A stretch of 64,000 nt of DNA, from the NCBI GenBank assembly GCA_001051155.2, contig JYIP02000006.1, positions 3,720,001 to 3,784,000 of the forward strand, given 5' to 3'. Both the position numbers and the translations under genes were made by a program. Shown piece by piece: positions 1-11,894 of this stretch (positions are counted from its first letter, which is position 1; each line of letters starts with the position of its first letter). Under the pieces are notes generated by a model. That model made no database searches. It saw only the letters and a list, made by a program, of their open reading frames with translations, and had not been told where the DNA came from. Source of the DNA: Chrysoporthe austroafricana. Its lineage: Eukaryota > Ascomycota > Sordariomycetes > Diaporthales > Cryphonectriaceae.

Positions 1-216
1 CCAACGCCCAATCCTTGGCAGAGCAGAGCCTCAATCCTCCTGATGTTGTATTCCCTTGAAAGGACAGTCCCAATCGAGACTGGACGGGCCTCATGTCCTG
101 CGAGACCCGCTCCTTCACTAACCACCACCCTACTACCTGACAGCGTCTGATTCCGAAAGGCTGGCGGGAGGCTGTTCCTCCCCAGGGTGTCTGTCGCGAT
201 GTTGGCAGGTATGCTC

Positions 217-414
217 CTAGTCATCACCCGGCGGACCGGTCTCCTCGTCGTGCGAGCACGTGCCGCGACAGTTGCCGGGTCGGCGATGGCATCTCGAACG
301 CATCCGGCCCGTCCAGTTGGCCCAGTAGACGCGGTAGAGGAAGGCGAGGACAACAAGGAAGGCGAGGACGCAGGCGAAGAGGATCACGAGCAGGGTCGTT
401 GTCGAGGAGTCCAT
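217..414 (-). CDS. small single-pass membrane protein, hypothetical
   Basis: An ATG at 414 opens a 65-residue reading frame ending at 217. Residues about 8 to 28 form one strongly hydrophobic helix (LLVILFACVLAFLVVLAFLY), followed by a basic, cysteine-bearing tail (RMRSRCHRRPGNCRGTC) and an acidic end. The layout is that of a tail-cytosolic single-pass membrane peptide. I do not recognise a family. The frame could be extended upstream in the same frame, but no good ATG is found there. It lies alone at the window edge, upstream exons cannot be excluded, and overlapping frames on both strands of similar length reduce confidence. Confidence 0.35.
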   Translation of the reverse strand: MDSSTTTLLVILFACVLAFLVVLAFLYRVYWANWTGRMRSRCHRRPGNCRGTCSHDEETGPPGDD

Positions 415-920
415 CGTTGGTCGGGTGGTTTGCTGCCGCTGGCCTTGCTGGTGCGTGGAAGTGATGGACGAAAATATCAGGGCAGGTGCTTTGTTTCTCC
501 GTGCAGAGCAGGCCCCTGAGACGACCTGGGGAATGACCGGACGGAACACATTTAAGCATCCAGATGCCGACCTTGAAAAGCGGGTGCTCTGTGATTGCAG
601 GAAATGCGGTCAAAGGTATTGTCCTCGTTGCTTGCGAAAACACCACCAAGCAACGCAAACAAGGCCATCCACCCGGCTCAACGGCTCCTGGATTGTCTTT
701 GCTGTTTGCCACGCTCGAGGACTCGAACAAGGCTATGTATTTGGCCATACAAACAAGTAGGTATGCACGCATCCTGGCGCCGTACGGACCCAGCAAATGG
801 ATCAATGGGTCGGAAACACGGTGAGTCGCGGTCTACAGCCCTCTGCCTCTGTCCCACTCGGGAATGGCATGCTGAAGCACCCGGGCGCTGCGTCCCGGAG
901 CCATAAAGGGCGCTGGCCGT
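415..920. other. intergenic, nothing recognised
   Basis: Short overlapping frames occur on both strands, but none has a recognisable domain, signal peptide or convincing splice pattern. The right part probably holds the 3' UTR of the kinase gene that ends at 921. Confidence 0.4.
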
Positions 921-3900
921 CTAAGTCACTACCTCGACCTTGCCTCTCTTGTGAGACACAAGCACCGCGGGCTGACCGTCAGCATCATTGCATGATATGA
1001 CACTCATCTTCACCAGCGTGTTCACATCGTGTTTATCGGGCGGGTCCTGTAACTCTGCCACGAACTTTTGTGTCCGGAAGTCTATGGCCTCCCCCGGCCC
1101 GATCTCTTGCTGGAACATCTGGGCCTTCCTCCGCAGCTGGCGCCTGCTGCCCTGCAGGGTGACTATCGAGCTCTTCAAAACACATGCCGCGATGATATCC
1201 GACCCCTCCGGCAGCTCGGCGGTGGGCTGTGGCGTCCAGCCGCCGCTAGAAGGGTGGTTCTGCAGCAGGTGCTTCCGGCGGTCCTCATCGACGCAGCCGA
1301 GAAACAGCTTCCGTCCGGCAGACATGACGCACTCGAGCTGGTCATGGAACGGAAGGACTATGACCTGAACCTTCTGTCCGGAGAAGTCCTTCTGGGCTGG
1401 CGTCAGCGCGTCGTTCGGCAGCCGAGGGGGCAGAGGGCGAACCTTGAATTTCCTCTGGCATATCGGGTCTGCCTGATCGGAGGCTTTGGAGAGGTCATAC
1501 ACAGCGAGCAGGCCGTGTAAGTCCCTATTACCCCAGGCATACAACCTGGAGCCGGTGTCGTCGAATTCAATGTCGACAAACTTGGTAATCAGTCCCTCCT
1601 TCGGCAGTGAAATCGACAGCCATGGAGAAGGTTCATGGCTCCTCCAGAACAGTTAGTAATATGCCTTAGATCGGTTAGGGGTATACGGACCTTGCGTCAA
1701 AAATGGTGATGACATTCCCCTTGAGCGTAGCAATGTAGCCTTGTCTCGAGACCGCAAGTCGTTTGGAATAGTCGAAATGCATCGAAATGTCACCGAGCTC
1801 GACCAACAACCGCCTGTCCATAGAGACCGAATCCTCCGGTGACACGTCATAGACCCGCAGCTTCACTCTGTCAGCCTCGTGCCTCGCTTATGCTGGCACT
1901 GGAAAAATGCCCTCACTTACTACTGGCGTGTTCTTGACAAGGCCCCACACTGCAGCGTACGGAGTAGCAGCCCTGACGCCCTTCCACCGGCACCCCTTCG
2001 AGCGCAGGGGAATTTTGGTCTTCTGCTGCGCTCTTGCCGAGTTCCTCGAGACGCCGAGGTCGAAGACTTCGACGCCTTCCTCGGTCAGATACACCAGCTT
2101 GTTCTCGTCGATATCGTGGTCGATCGGCGCAGAGCTGAAGGGCAGCGTAAACCTGTTGCTGAGCCCAGAGAGGGTCAGCCGGCCGACGGAAGACCGCTGG
2201 CTACTTGAAGTCATGGGGGAGTCTATGGGATGTCGACTTGTCGCCGACGAGTCACTGGTGATGGTGGCAATTATGGACTCCCCAGGCGCAGACGTGATTG
2301 AGGCTCGTGACAGATTCTCACGCATCGGAATCGACCTGCCTGAATCAATGCTGGGTCTCCTCGAGGGTGGGTTTTTGAACTGCACATGTGATTCGCCGTG
2401 CTCCGCCGAGTGCTCGATCAGCCTGGGGATCCAGTCTTTGCTAAGAATCCTAGCTGTAGGTCTCTTGTCAGCGTCGACCTCCAGGATGTGCCTCACGCAG
2501 TCTGCCCAGCACCTGAAACATGGTTGCTCTGAGGTCGGCGAAGCCGTGTGGTTGGTGAACTCCTCCAGCCACTCCGATACCTGATGCCGCAGGGTGTAGG
2601 GGACCGAGAACGCTAGGCTGGGCTGAGATCTATGCCGTGAGGTGTAGAACAGGTCGTTCTCGACAAAGAGCTGTGTGTCGCGGCGTTCACGAAGCATCCG
2701 GCGCTGACGGAATGCTTCGACCTCTGCGGCCCCTCCGAAGGCATAGGCCAATACCTCTGCTAATATTGTGCCATAAGACCATATGTCGATCGATCGCCCG
2801 CCGTGGTCAGTTGGAGGTGTGGAAGGGTGCTCGACTTCTGGCGGTTGGTATGTTGACGGCTGCTGCTTGGATATGGTTACTATGGTCTTCCCCATAGCCT
2901 TCAAGCGCAAGTCTCCGACAGTCAGAATCCCTGAGTCGTGTAGGGTCGACTGCAAGGAGGTAGCTCGCAGGACGGATATTCCAAAGTCGCAAATCTTCCA
3001 TTTGCCGACAATCCCCCCCTGCTCGTCGAATATGAGGATGTTCTCGGGCTTGAGGTCCATATGGGCGCAGAAGACCTTGAAGTCGTTGTCCTTGGTGGGG
3101 AAGCCTTTGTGGAGGAATTTCAGCGCCTTTGCCAACTGATGGCATTGCTCGAGCAGTGCCGAAGCGAGTCCCTGGCGTTCTTCCGCAATCCGTGGGAACT
3201 TTGCCTTCATGTCGTAAACTTGGGTTTTGATGTTGTCGTCAACGGAGACTCCGTCGCGAAGAAATAAAGAGAGATCGCCCAAAGTAGCATATGGCATTAT
3301 GATGCTGTAAATAGCGCGATCCTCCGACCTCTGCTCAATGATAGCGTCATGTATAGCAATGTTCGGGCTTCGTGTCAGGCTCTGCTTGAGAAACACCATG
3401 TTCTTCACCTCGTCCACCACACGCTGGCTGGCAGAGAACGATTTCACGACTACCAGTGGCGGCGATTGCTATTGAGTCATCAGCACACGGGGCACACATC
3501 TTCTGCAATGAGGGTTGCACGACGAACCGGCTTCCACGCTGTGCCAGCCTTTCCGGTAATAGCGTACTCCTGAGGGATCTGGTACAGCTTTGTCTTGCAT
3601 TAACGGAGATGCTCCAGAGAGAGACTCGAGCGATATCTGATGATGGCCACTCACTCGCACTGTCCCTGTTCCCGGCTCGCTCGTGGTCGAATCTCCACGT
3701 CCGTCCAGGATCGGATGCGTCGTGCTGGTGTTGCTCGGGTTCTCGAAAGGTAGTGGGCGAGGCCACTCGACCCTTTGGATCTCCCACCCGTCGGGATCAA
3801 GTATCACGGTCGCCGGTCTGAACAGATATTGGTCCCTCCAACGATTTGCTCGCATGATAGTGAAGCCCAATGCTTTGAGCTCATCTCTCGATCTCGGCCC

Positions 3901-4269
3901 GTCATCGTCGGTGAATTTTGGCAGGGCTCTGTCATGATGGTGAAAAAGTCTATCTTCACATGTGGAGAACCAAGACGATTCAATGTCTACAAGGGTGAGG
4001 AAAGATATGAAGAGAAGCAGTCGTTGTTTGATGATCGTGCGTTGGGTGCCGCTCAGTTCGTAAAAGATGGTCTGGATGGAATCCATGTCCCATATTTCCT
4101 CCAGCTCGGAACGGCAAAAGAACACCCTCTCTGACGAGGAGTCTCGGAGTCCCGCATAGTGCTTGGCGTTCTCCAGGCGAGGAGAAATTGTCCCACTCAG
4201 ATACCCGTCTCTGCGTGTCTCATCTCTATTGTCGATGCTGGGCCGAGAACCGTGTATGGTCCCCGCCAT
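921..4269 (-). CDS. protein kinase-like protein with long beta-rich C-terminal region
   Basis: Four exons fit in phase: 4269-3528, 3449-1917, 1865-1691 and 1641-921, giving about 1056 residues. The first upstream codon of the frame is GTG, so the ATG at 4269 is taken as start. A fungal-type N-terminal region of about 245 residues precedes a protein kinase domain. The candidate VVK lysine is near residue 250, the catalytic loop reads HMDLKPENIL (near 377; HMD instead of HRD), the magnesium loop is DFGIS (near 402) and PPE replaces APE (near 450). Lysine, Asp, Asn and DFG are kept, so activity is plausible. After a Ser/Thr-rich linker the last 450 or so residues contain repeated short beta-like strands with Asp/Gly turns (for example VYLTEEGVEVFDLG, YIATLKGNVITIFDAR, SRLYAWGN), which resembles a WD40-like propeller. 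That part is inference. Such kinases occur in fungal accessory regions; substrate unknown. Confidence 0.75.
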
Positions 4270-4734
4270 GCTGACAGATAGAGAACCTGGGCGTGGGATG
4301 GTGCGGGAAGTAAGGGACAAAACCTTTGGTAGATCTTGGGTTGAGCCGGCCAATCGCCATTTATGTAAGATCACAGGAGGTGTGCATATATCTTGAAAGA
4401 TCCATGAATTGTTATTTGCTATACACCTACTAACCCAAAAGGGACTGCAGCCTGGTCCTGGTATTGCGCGTAAATTCAGTGAGCACTGCCGGCGGCTTGT
4501 TCAGCTACAGCTTTTTGACGCCGCGGCGCGAGACTCTGGGTGAAACGTCTCAAGTGATGTCAAGGGTAGTAAAGAAGTGATTCAGCGGAGCCCATCTTCC
4601 AAAATATTTTCATGGCTACGAAATACTGCCTAGGGAGGGAATGCTACCCATAGAATGGTTGTAAAAGATAGACTTGGTGTATTACGTGAGTGCGAATATC
4701 ATTACCCCTTCCGAACTTTCGTTTCCATTAAATA
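4270..4734. other. spacer between kinase start and permease end
   Basis: This 465-bp stretch should hold the kinase promoter and the permease 3' UTR, since both genes run on the minus strand. I see no ORF of note. No specific operator was recognised. Confidence 0.5.
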
Positions 4735-7364
4735 CTACTTCCCTCCAGGTTCTCCATGATTGGTGCTGCACCCATCGACAGGCTGATTGAGAGCCCGCAA
4801 GTCAGCAAGCGATTGGTCTCTCCCCTGCTCGTTTGCAGTGCTGGCGAGAGATGTCATCTCATTTTCTTCTCTTCTCCTCATACCTCCAAGGGCAGCCCGG
4901 ACAAGATAGTCCAGACATTCCTGGAGCTCTGAAGAGTTGCTGCCCAGATGAACATACAACCTCTTCCAGCCCGATGCCGATTTCAACAAGATCCAGAAGA
5001 CCAGCAGAACTATTTCCTGAGAGCTACGTCAACGAATAGACGAGTGCACGAGACAGGCGAGCTCACTTACTATGAAATACACTCCCACTTGCCAGGACAA
5101 TGAAACTTTAGCCTTGATATTCCACCAGATGGAGCTTGACGCAACAATCAGAAGAAGGCATCCCGCGAAGCCGACTGCCGCAGCCAAAGGCTGCGGAACG
5201 ACGTAATGCACGTGTTGTCGATATTTGTAGCGAAACCCTGCTTCACAAAACCGCTGGTGGTCACTGTCGAGGCCTGCTGCACATTTCTTTGCCCTTTCCA
5301 CATAGTAAGTGTCTTTCTCGGTCGAAATGTGTCGACGACTGTGAAAACATACCAGTACCAGAACCGAAGGAACGCAAGACACAAAGCTGTCCAGACCACA
5401 ATGTAGGCCATACTCGATGTGACAAAAAGGAATGAAAGAACCTGTTATGAGATCAGTACACAGAGCTTCGAGCCTGAGAAAGCTGTCTGGCTTACATCCT
5501 GCATGCCCACCCAGTGCTCTTCGTCCTTGAAACCAAGCCACGGAACCCAACAAAATATCAAATAAGACAGGCCAACGGCATACATCGGGACCCCAGAGTC
5601 TGGGTCAACTGAGCCGATTGCCCGCGTAATACCGCGGACGTAAGAGTTATCTAGGTTTTCCAGCTCAGGGCTGGCGGCTAGGCCGTACAAGGTGCGACTG
5701 GCCATATAAAGAGCTGTGTTTCCGCATGATACAACGCTGTACAGCAGGCAACCATTTACAAAGCCGGCTAGATTTGGCTGGTAGAACTTTGTTGAGTAAG
5801 TTTGGTCATTGGTAAGGGTAGCTGTGTGATTACAAAAAGGCACAAATATGGCCATCGAAGTATTTCCGCATGTGCTGTTCCCAAAGTCGATGGCAGGGCC
5901 TTCCGAGTTGAAGATCCAGGGAACCGAGAGGTAGTCCCATGGGACAGTGAGGGCAATCGCGAGACTGTAGAGTAAGTAGAGCAGGACGACGATCCAGTGA
6001 ATCGAGCTAGATGCCCACGCTATATCTTTTAGGCCTTGCATATCTCGATCACCAGGTTGCGGATCGAAGCCAGTGTTCTGGTTCCGCCTTCGACCGAGAC
6101 TGAATATCCGCCGTATTCGAAACCTCCAGCTCCTCGGTGGAGACCGAGCATGGTCTTCTGCCTGATGATACTCGCTTGTTTGGTTGTGCTGGCGCATAGG
6201 TCGTGCCTCAAAGGCTGCCATGGCTGTGCTTTCAATGCCCCCCAAACTCCACGCCACCAGGGGCAATGCCATACTACATCCCAGTCAGTGGCTCTTAAAC
6301 ATGATCAGGTGCATTCGGAAATGAACATTTTCGGTGAAAAATCTGCAAGGGGACAGCTGACCAAATCGCAACGCCAACGTTATCGGTGTACTTTTGATTG
6401 GGGGCGATCCCGATATTGATTGCTATAGGCCTGTTTAGTCGGGTCGGGTTGAGAAGTTTCCGCGAATATGGTTAAAACCACTTACGTCCCTTAGTGCCTC
6501 CATCATTATCTTGAAGAAGTGTCAGCAATGCGATTCTATGTATTGAAGGGTGGGAAATCAACCAGAGTCAGCCGCATGATAAATGGCAATAGTTAATGCA
6601 ATCATAAGAGCGACTTTGAGGACGCCCCCGACGGTCTCGATCCAACCGAAGATCTGACGCTGTATGAGCAAGCTATAGTGAGAACGGAGAAGAGCGATCG
6701 AACACACCTTAACATGACGTGTGTTGATGAAGACCAAGGTGAGAGGGATAACAATATAGGAGATTATCGAAGTCAATATGGGGGATGCTCTCCAATATCG
6801 GATGATGGTCGCTACTGTGAGCATTTCAGTAGCAAAGACAGAAGTCCATGCGTACCTGCAGTGCATAAAGTGAGCAGTACATGCCATCGCTACATGATTG
6901 GAGATGCTGACCAATACGCGAAGCCAATAACCCAAGCCAGTTCACGGTCGACAAATGTCGATACATATTCGAAGATTGCATTGGGCGCGGGGAAGAGCTG
7001 GACCAGGTGGCTCACCGTCTCGCTGACGCCGATTATAATGATAGTGAGGATGGCGACGACAAGCAAAAGGCCGCCAGGACCAGCGAGCTGTAAAGCGTCT
7101 GCATTGGTGACGAAGACGCCTGTTCCTATGAGGCCACTTGCGACGATGCACTATTGGTCGATGGTTTATCAGCTGGTTCCTCATAGATATCAACCCTTCC
7201 TCTCAATAACTACCTAGGTAGACTTACTAGGATCTGGAAGCTAGTGAATTCCTGTCTGGTGTAACATCACACTCAGTATTTCTGCGATTCTGGCACGTAT
7301 AGTAGCATCTTGATATGTCTCACCGGAGTTGAGGCCTTGCCACGTCATCTTCGGCACCTGTCAT
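4735..7364 (-). CDS. amino acid permease, APC superfamily
   Basis: Eleven exons join in phase from an ATG at 7364: 7364-7324, 7255-7228, 7150-6912, 6855-6708, 6659-6563, 6509-6486, 6422-6362, 6273-5496, 5441-5353, 5263-5071 and 5016-4735, about 659 residues. The start of the transport core reads EFTSFQIL then CIVASGLIGTGVFVTNADAL, which carries the family GTG(I/V)F motif of TM1. Further family-like stretches are IFGWIETVGGVLKVAL, PINIGIAPNQKYTDNVG and WSLGGIESTAMAAFEA. About twelve hydrophobic segments are visible. A hydrophilic tail of about 80 residues follows the last helix. The role is proton-coupled uptake of amino acids or related amines across the plasma membrane; the substrate cannot be read from the sequence. 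Joins at exons 9 and 10 are the least certain because several acceptors compete there. Confidence 0.85.
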
Positions 7365-8150
7365 TCTTGGAAGATAGTGCTTGCGATTGAGTCTATGAAG
7401 AAGATCCAAGGAGGTCGGTGCTGAGAATCAGAAGTGGGGTGGAATCCCTCCCAACTTTGTTTGCCTCGTTGCCTGACATTTTGTACGCTAGGAGGTTTAA
7501 CGATGTTCTACAGGCGCGTAGCCTAGCCCTCAGCCTCAGCAACACTATATGGAAAACAAGAAGTACCCTTGTATATTACGCATTCTGGTTAGGCGGTTAT
7601 CTTGCTTGGGACGACATCCAAGAGCAGGCAGCAATACACAGATGCGCTGCAACCCTTGAAGGGAAGCTATTGGGCAAGAAGGCTGCAAGGGTGCAAGGCG
7701 ACTTCAAGCCTCAGAATTATGAGACACGTCAGCATTTAGCCTTCTGCTCCCCGATGTCCCCGGCCTAAGTACCTACCTCTTTGGCCGCATCTGCAGTGTG
7801 CATGTGCCGCTTCTTGCGCGCCTGCATGTGCGCCTTTTAAACTTTCCCGGAAACGTGGGCTTGGGCGGCCAAGACAGCGAGAGGTTAATGGGGCCGAAGC
7901 CTTATCATTACACTTTGGCCGAGTATCCCGATAGTATGTCAGGTCAGACGCCATTCTTGCTGTCGTCTTATCGATGCTTCGTGGGCTAGGCTCCAGCGTG
8001 GAAGCCCAACCGATGTTCATTCACCAAAATCCGGGAAGAATATGAATATCAATGGGATGGTTTCTCCCGTGTCGGACACGATCCTACTTCCTCAACTTCA
8101 ACACTGCCCCTACTTGTATGGGTCTTTCTGCAATGCCACATTCTGACAGG
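7365..8150. other. intergenic, nothing recognised
   Basis: This is the promoter side of the permease. An open frame on the plus strand (7418-7768) has no ATG-supported start context, no domain and no codon pattern like its neighbours, so I treat it as chance. Confidence 0.4.
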
Positions 8151-8640
8151 ATGGGGAAGGTCGTCATGCCCCCGAAATACAGCCGATATGTTGTCACTTT
8201 ATCGGAGTTGGCGAGCTACTTGCAGGAGACGTATCCCACCGTCTATGATTTCAATATTCAGGTAGTATCCTCTCTTTGGCTGGACCCTAGTCTCTTAGCT
8301 AACGTTCTATCGCAGCACATCAACAACCAGTGGAGCTTCTATTGCCCTGAGAATCTCTCTAGGGTTAGTGTCCCGTGTCATACATGCAGAGGTGTTACAT
8401 TCCGGGAGGAAAAACTAATTCTGCTTACGATTAGGTCCAACTCAGGCAAAGCTCTTCTACTATTGCAGACTTGGTGAACGCTTGCTAACTTTGAGCTTGC
8501 CAGGGAGATGGCGACAATCATCAGGAACCGCAGAAAACCAGCATTCTCATGACGGCGTAATACAAAACGATGGATCAAGCATGTTCGGATCTGAGGCGTT
8601 TCAGTGCGGCACCACGGGGTTGATGACGAATGCGTAACTC
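8151..8640 (+). pseudogene. possible gene fragment or separate small gene
   Basis: From an ATG at 8151 or 8166 a frame reads KYSRYVVTLSELASYLQETY and then meets a good donor (GTAGTA) and acceptor (CTAACGTTCTATCGCAG). A second exon, HINNQWSFYCPENLSR, ends at another donor (GTTAGT), and a third exon follows a GATTAG acceptor. Beyond that only short frames remain, the longest closing at about 8637. It could be the broken N-terminal part of the CorA-like gene that follows, since that family has a variable N-terminus, or a small independent gene. No domain is recognised. Confidence 0.3.
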
Positions 8641-9113
8641 AGTGACCGGCGTATCGGGAGGAAGGGCAAGAACCAAGTTTTATCTGGTATAAGATCTTGG
8701 CGCTTGACAGCGTCTGACTGTGGCTTTGCTCTTCGCTCCTGTCTCGTGGCTAGGGGTGAGGCACTGCTTTGAGGAGTTTGTCCACGGGACATAGAATTTA
8801 TTTATTGTCACGTAAATGCACAGGTGCTCCCAGCCCTCCGCGTCTCCAGCCTAAAATCTTACATACATAATAGCGAGACTCTCATAATGGTCTGCCTAAA
8901 CGCCCGAGGCTTTTCAGAGACTGACAGTCGGAAGTTGAAAAATTTCCCAGTCTCGACAATGAGGTTGACCTCTAGGCTAATATTCGCTTGGGCTTCTCAG
9001 CAGTGAACATCCCTTACTAGCCCGGACAGAGTTGATATTTCGAGGCCCCCTTCAAACCCTGAACGATGTAGCAGGGCTTCACCGATACATCTCCGCATTC
9101 TCACTTCTAAAAC

Positions 9114-10881
9114 ATGGTAACAGACCGCCACATAATCGAGCTGCTCAGGGAGCAACAAATACAGCCCAAAGATGTTTTCTGGACTGATGGTGGTGACTTG
9201 GTGGTTTCCGACTTAACACATAGTAAGTCAATCAGCGTGATTACACCATAGTCAGAGCTACAGAAGCACAAAACTAACGGGCCTCCATATACTATTCACT
9301 CGACCAGGATCAACACGAAGGAACAGTTCTCACGATTCCTCTGCAGCACGGAATCGCTGGGAACGCGTATCATGTACGTTTCGAGATTCCCGCAAACGCG
9401 TTCGACAGCACTCTGTGCGTGAAGACTGAGGCTTCCCCCTCTCCCCGGAAGTTCAATTTCTGCCGACAGCACCATAAGTCCTCTGAACATAAGTCCTTCC
9501 TGGGCGGCAAAACTCTTGGAAGCATATCACGTGCGGCCTGAGTTCCTTCAGATACTGCTAGCATTCGGAGACGAGCCACAACAATCTGAGGCCTGCAATG
9601 GGAACGATGTCTTCTGCAAAACAGAGACTCAAGGCTGTGAGCACCCCTATCGATTCATATGTATACATGCAGAGCTGATTATATGGCAGTTGAGCTGCTA
9701 TATAAACTGAATTATATGGAGCCAAATTACCGGGGCGGTAGTAATCCTTGGTCGACGCGGCATCTTGGGGTGTACCACCACCACGAAACTGATCATGATC
9801 TGTACATATTGATTCATTGCAGCAAAGAGAGTATGTTGTACGGGAAACTGACGTCAGCTAATGCGAAATCACGCACATCATCCAACCTGCTGAGAGATAT
9901 CCTCCAGTGCCCTACCAGTCTGCACGACGCAATTCTGCAGTGTTATACTCAGTACTGGAGACCATATCTCAGATGGCTAGGAGAGGATTTTTCCGAGATC
10001 GTGAGTCTACTGGCATCTGAAAGCTCACTGCACATAGGTTCGAAACTAACACTTTCCCCTCTCTTCGCTCGCAAACAGAACGACCTCGCAATGGTCACGA
10101 GTACCTCGGATCCTGGACAAGACTGTTTTGAACAGCTCCGACGACTACGCATGATCAGAGACTACACAGACTTGGCTTCCGGATACTGCAGGAGTAATCT
10201 TCAGGTACTGGCCTCTCTTAGCCTCCGTATGGAAATATCACCCGGTAGTATGGACTCTATCTCCTCAGTGGAAAACGTTGTCCGGAGCCACGTGCAAAGT
10301 CTCAAGCTACTGAAGGACCGCATCGACAATACTATCCAGTTGGTATGTCCCGCTATATGATGCACACGGCCAGGCTGGGAGTAGGGGCCCGGCTGATGCA
10401 AGCACAGATCAGCCTCACTGTGGAGCTCCGTGACCAGGAACAGACGGCCAGGCTGAACCTGGAGATGAAAAATCTTGCACAGGAGACAAGCGCGGTGACG
10501 AGGAAACTAGCAGTGGTCACGGAGCATTCGGCTAACGAAGGCGAGGTGGTCCGAGTTATCACGATTGTCTCTGCGATTTATCTTCCTGGCAGCTTCGTAA
10601 CGGTGAGTTTTTGGCGAGATGGGAGGCGAAGAAAGCTTGCTGACCCCATCTAGTCCATTTTTGGCATGAACTTCTTCCAGTTTGACGAAAACGGCGGCAT
10701 TGCTATGTCTGGGGGTATCTGGATTTTCATTTCTGTCTGGGCAGGCCTGACGATGGTCACTGGTGCTGTTCTCGCCTTTGTATTTGGACGTAGTCGTCGT
10801 GGACAAGGACCTCTTCATCGTCGAAAGTCCAGTGCGGATACCATACAAAGCGACAATCGGATTCCACTTGGTATGGTGTAA
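9114..10881 (+). CDS. CorA-like transporter-domain protein with GMN motif
   Basis: Seven exons fit in phase: 9114-9226, 9308-9373, 9494-9636, 9690-10000, 10079-10338, 10374-10602 and 10654-10881, about 449 residues. Family-like stretches in order are INTKEQFSRFLCSTESLGTR, VRPEFLQILLAFGDEPQQSE, then FELLYKLNYMEPN, then WSTRHLGVYHHHETDHD, a predicted long helix, and two C-terminal membrane helices. The first helix ends in YLPGSFVTSIFGMNFFQFD, so the Gly-Met-Asn signature that forms the selectivity filter in CorA magnesium channels is present across the last splice junction. Fungi have many such divergent CorA-like proteins; magnesium transport is not proven for them. The intron at 10339-10373 is only 35 nt, and exons 1 to 3 rest on weaker splice sites. 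The N-terminus may lie further upstream. Confidence 0.65.
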
Positions 10882-11894
10882 GATGAAGCCCTGCTTGCTT
10901 TGTGGATTGTTATCTCATTATATAGTGTGGAGGAATACGGCTGATCTCTGATCACGCATTCTGTGCGGATTGGAAAAAAACTCTCAACTGTCTACAGTCG
11001 TGTTGTAAGTCACTCTTACTTACTCAACAATGCTGGACGCATGCCGTCTTGAGATTTTCTGGAGGTTTCTTTCGGTCCACCAACAAGCACGTCCAGGGTG
11101 AACTTCTTCGACGCCTCCCACATGGGCCCGCGCCCATTGCCACTGCTGATGATCTCTCATGGTGTCCTTGTTCACGAGACGTGCGGCTGGTATCCGGTTC
11201 CGTTTATACGGACACCAAGGTGGGCAGCCCCTCAAGGTTTTCTGAGGCGCCTGCAAAGGTCCTTAGCGCCCCGAGGTTTGGTAAATTACGGCGTGACGAG
11301 GGATGTATGCCGGGCGTACTCACCGGCCATGCTCTTGAACGTTCAATGTTCTGGTCCTTACGTCCCCCATAAGCACCTGCACCAGGCAGGTCAGAAATGG
11401 CTATTTCTTCCCAGTCACTGACAAGTCCTCTGCTGGAGTGAGTCAGTTTTGGTCTCTGGGCCGCTGGTAGATGTAGTTGCCATGACTGTTTGTAATTACA
11501 ATAGGAACCACGGAGCATCTAATTGGCCGGTGAGTTCGGGACGTGACACAACGGCACCCAGCTCCCAGCCCGACGATACACGGGCCCGAATTCCACAGGC
11601 TTCGATCGCTATTAGAGAGGTGTTGAGTGATCACTCGTCACAGAGCATGTACAAAGAACAAGTTAATCTAGCGTTGCATCATCATTGTCTACCTAGGACT
11701 GTGCCGTGTAGTTAACCCTTTCCGAGAGATACTAGAGTACATCCAGGCAAAAAAGACGATATTATCGCGCAAGCTGTACTGGCAAGGTACCAATCGTGGT
11801 GTCATGAAAGAGACCGAAGAACCCGTCCCGAACTCCAAAACCATTTTTTATGCGATCGCCTGTAACCTGTAAACCCGAGCTCCGAATTAAGCAT
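10882..11894. other. spacer between convergent genes
   Basis: The CorA-like gene and hsp90 converge here, so the stretch should hold both 3' UTRs. Short open frames on the plus strand (11049-11421) show no domain. One partial TACCTAGG palindrome half occurs near 11691. Confidence 0.45.
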
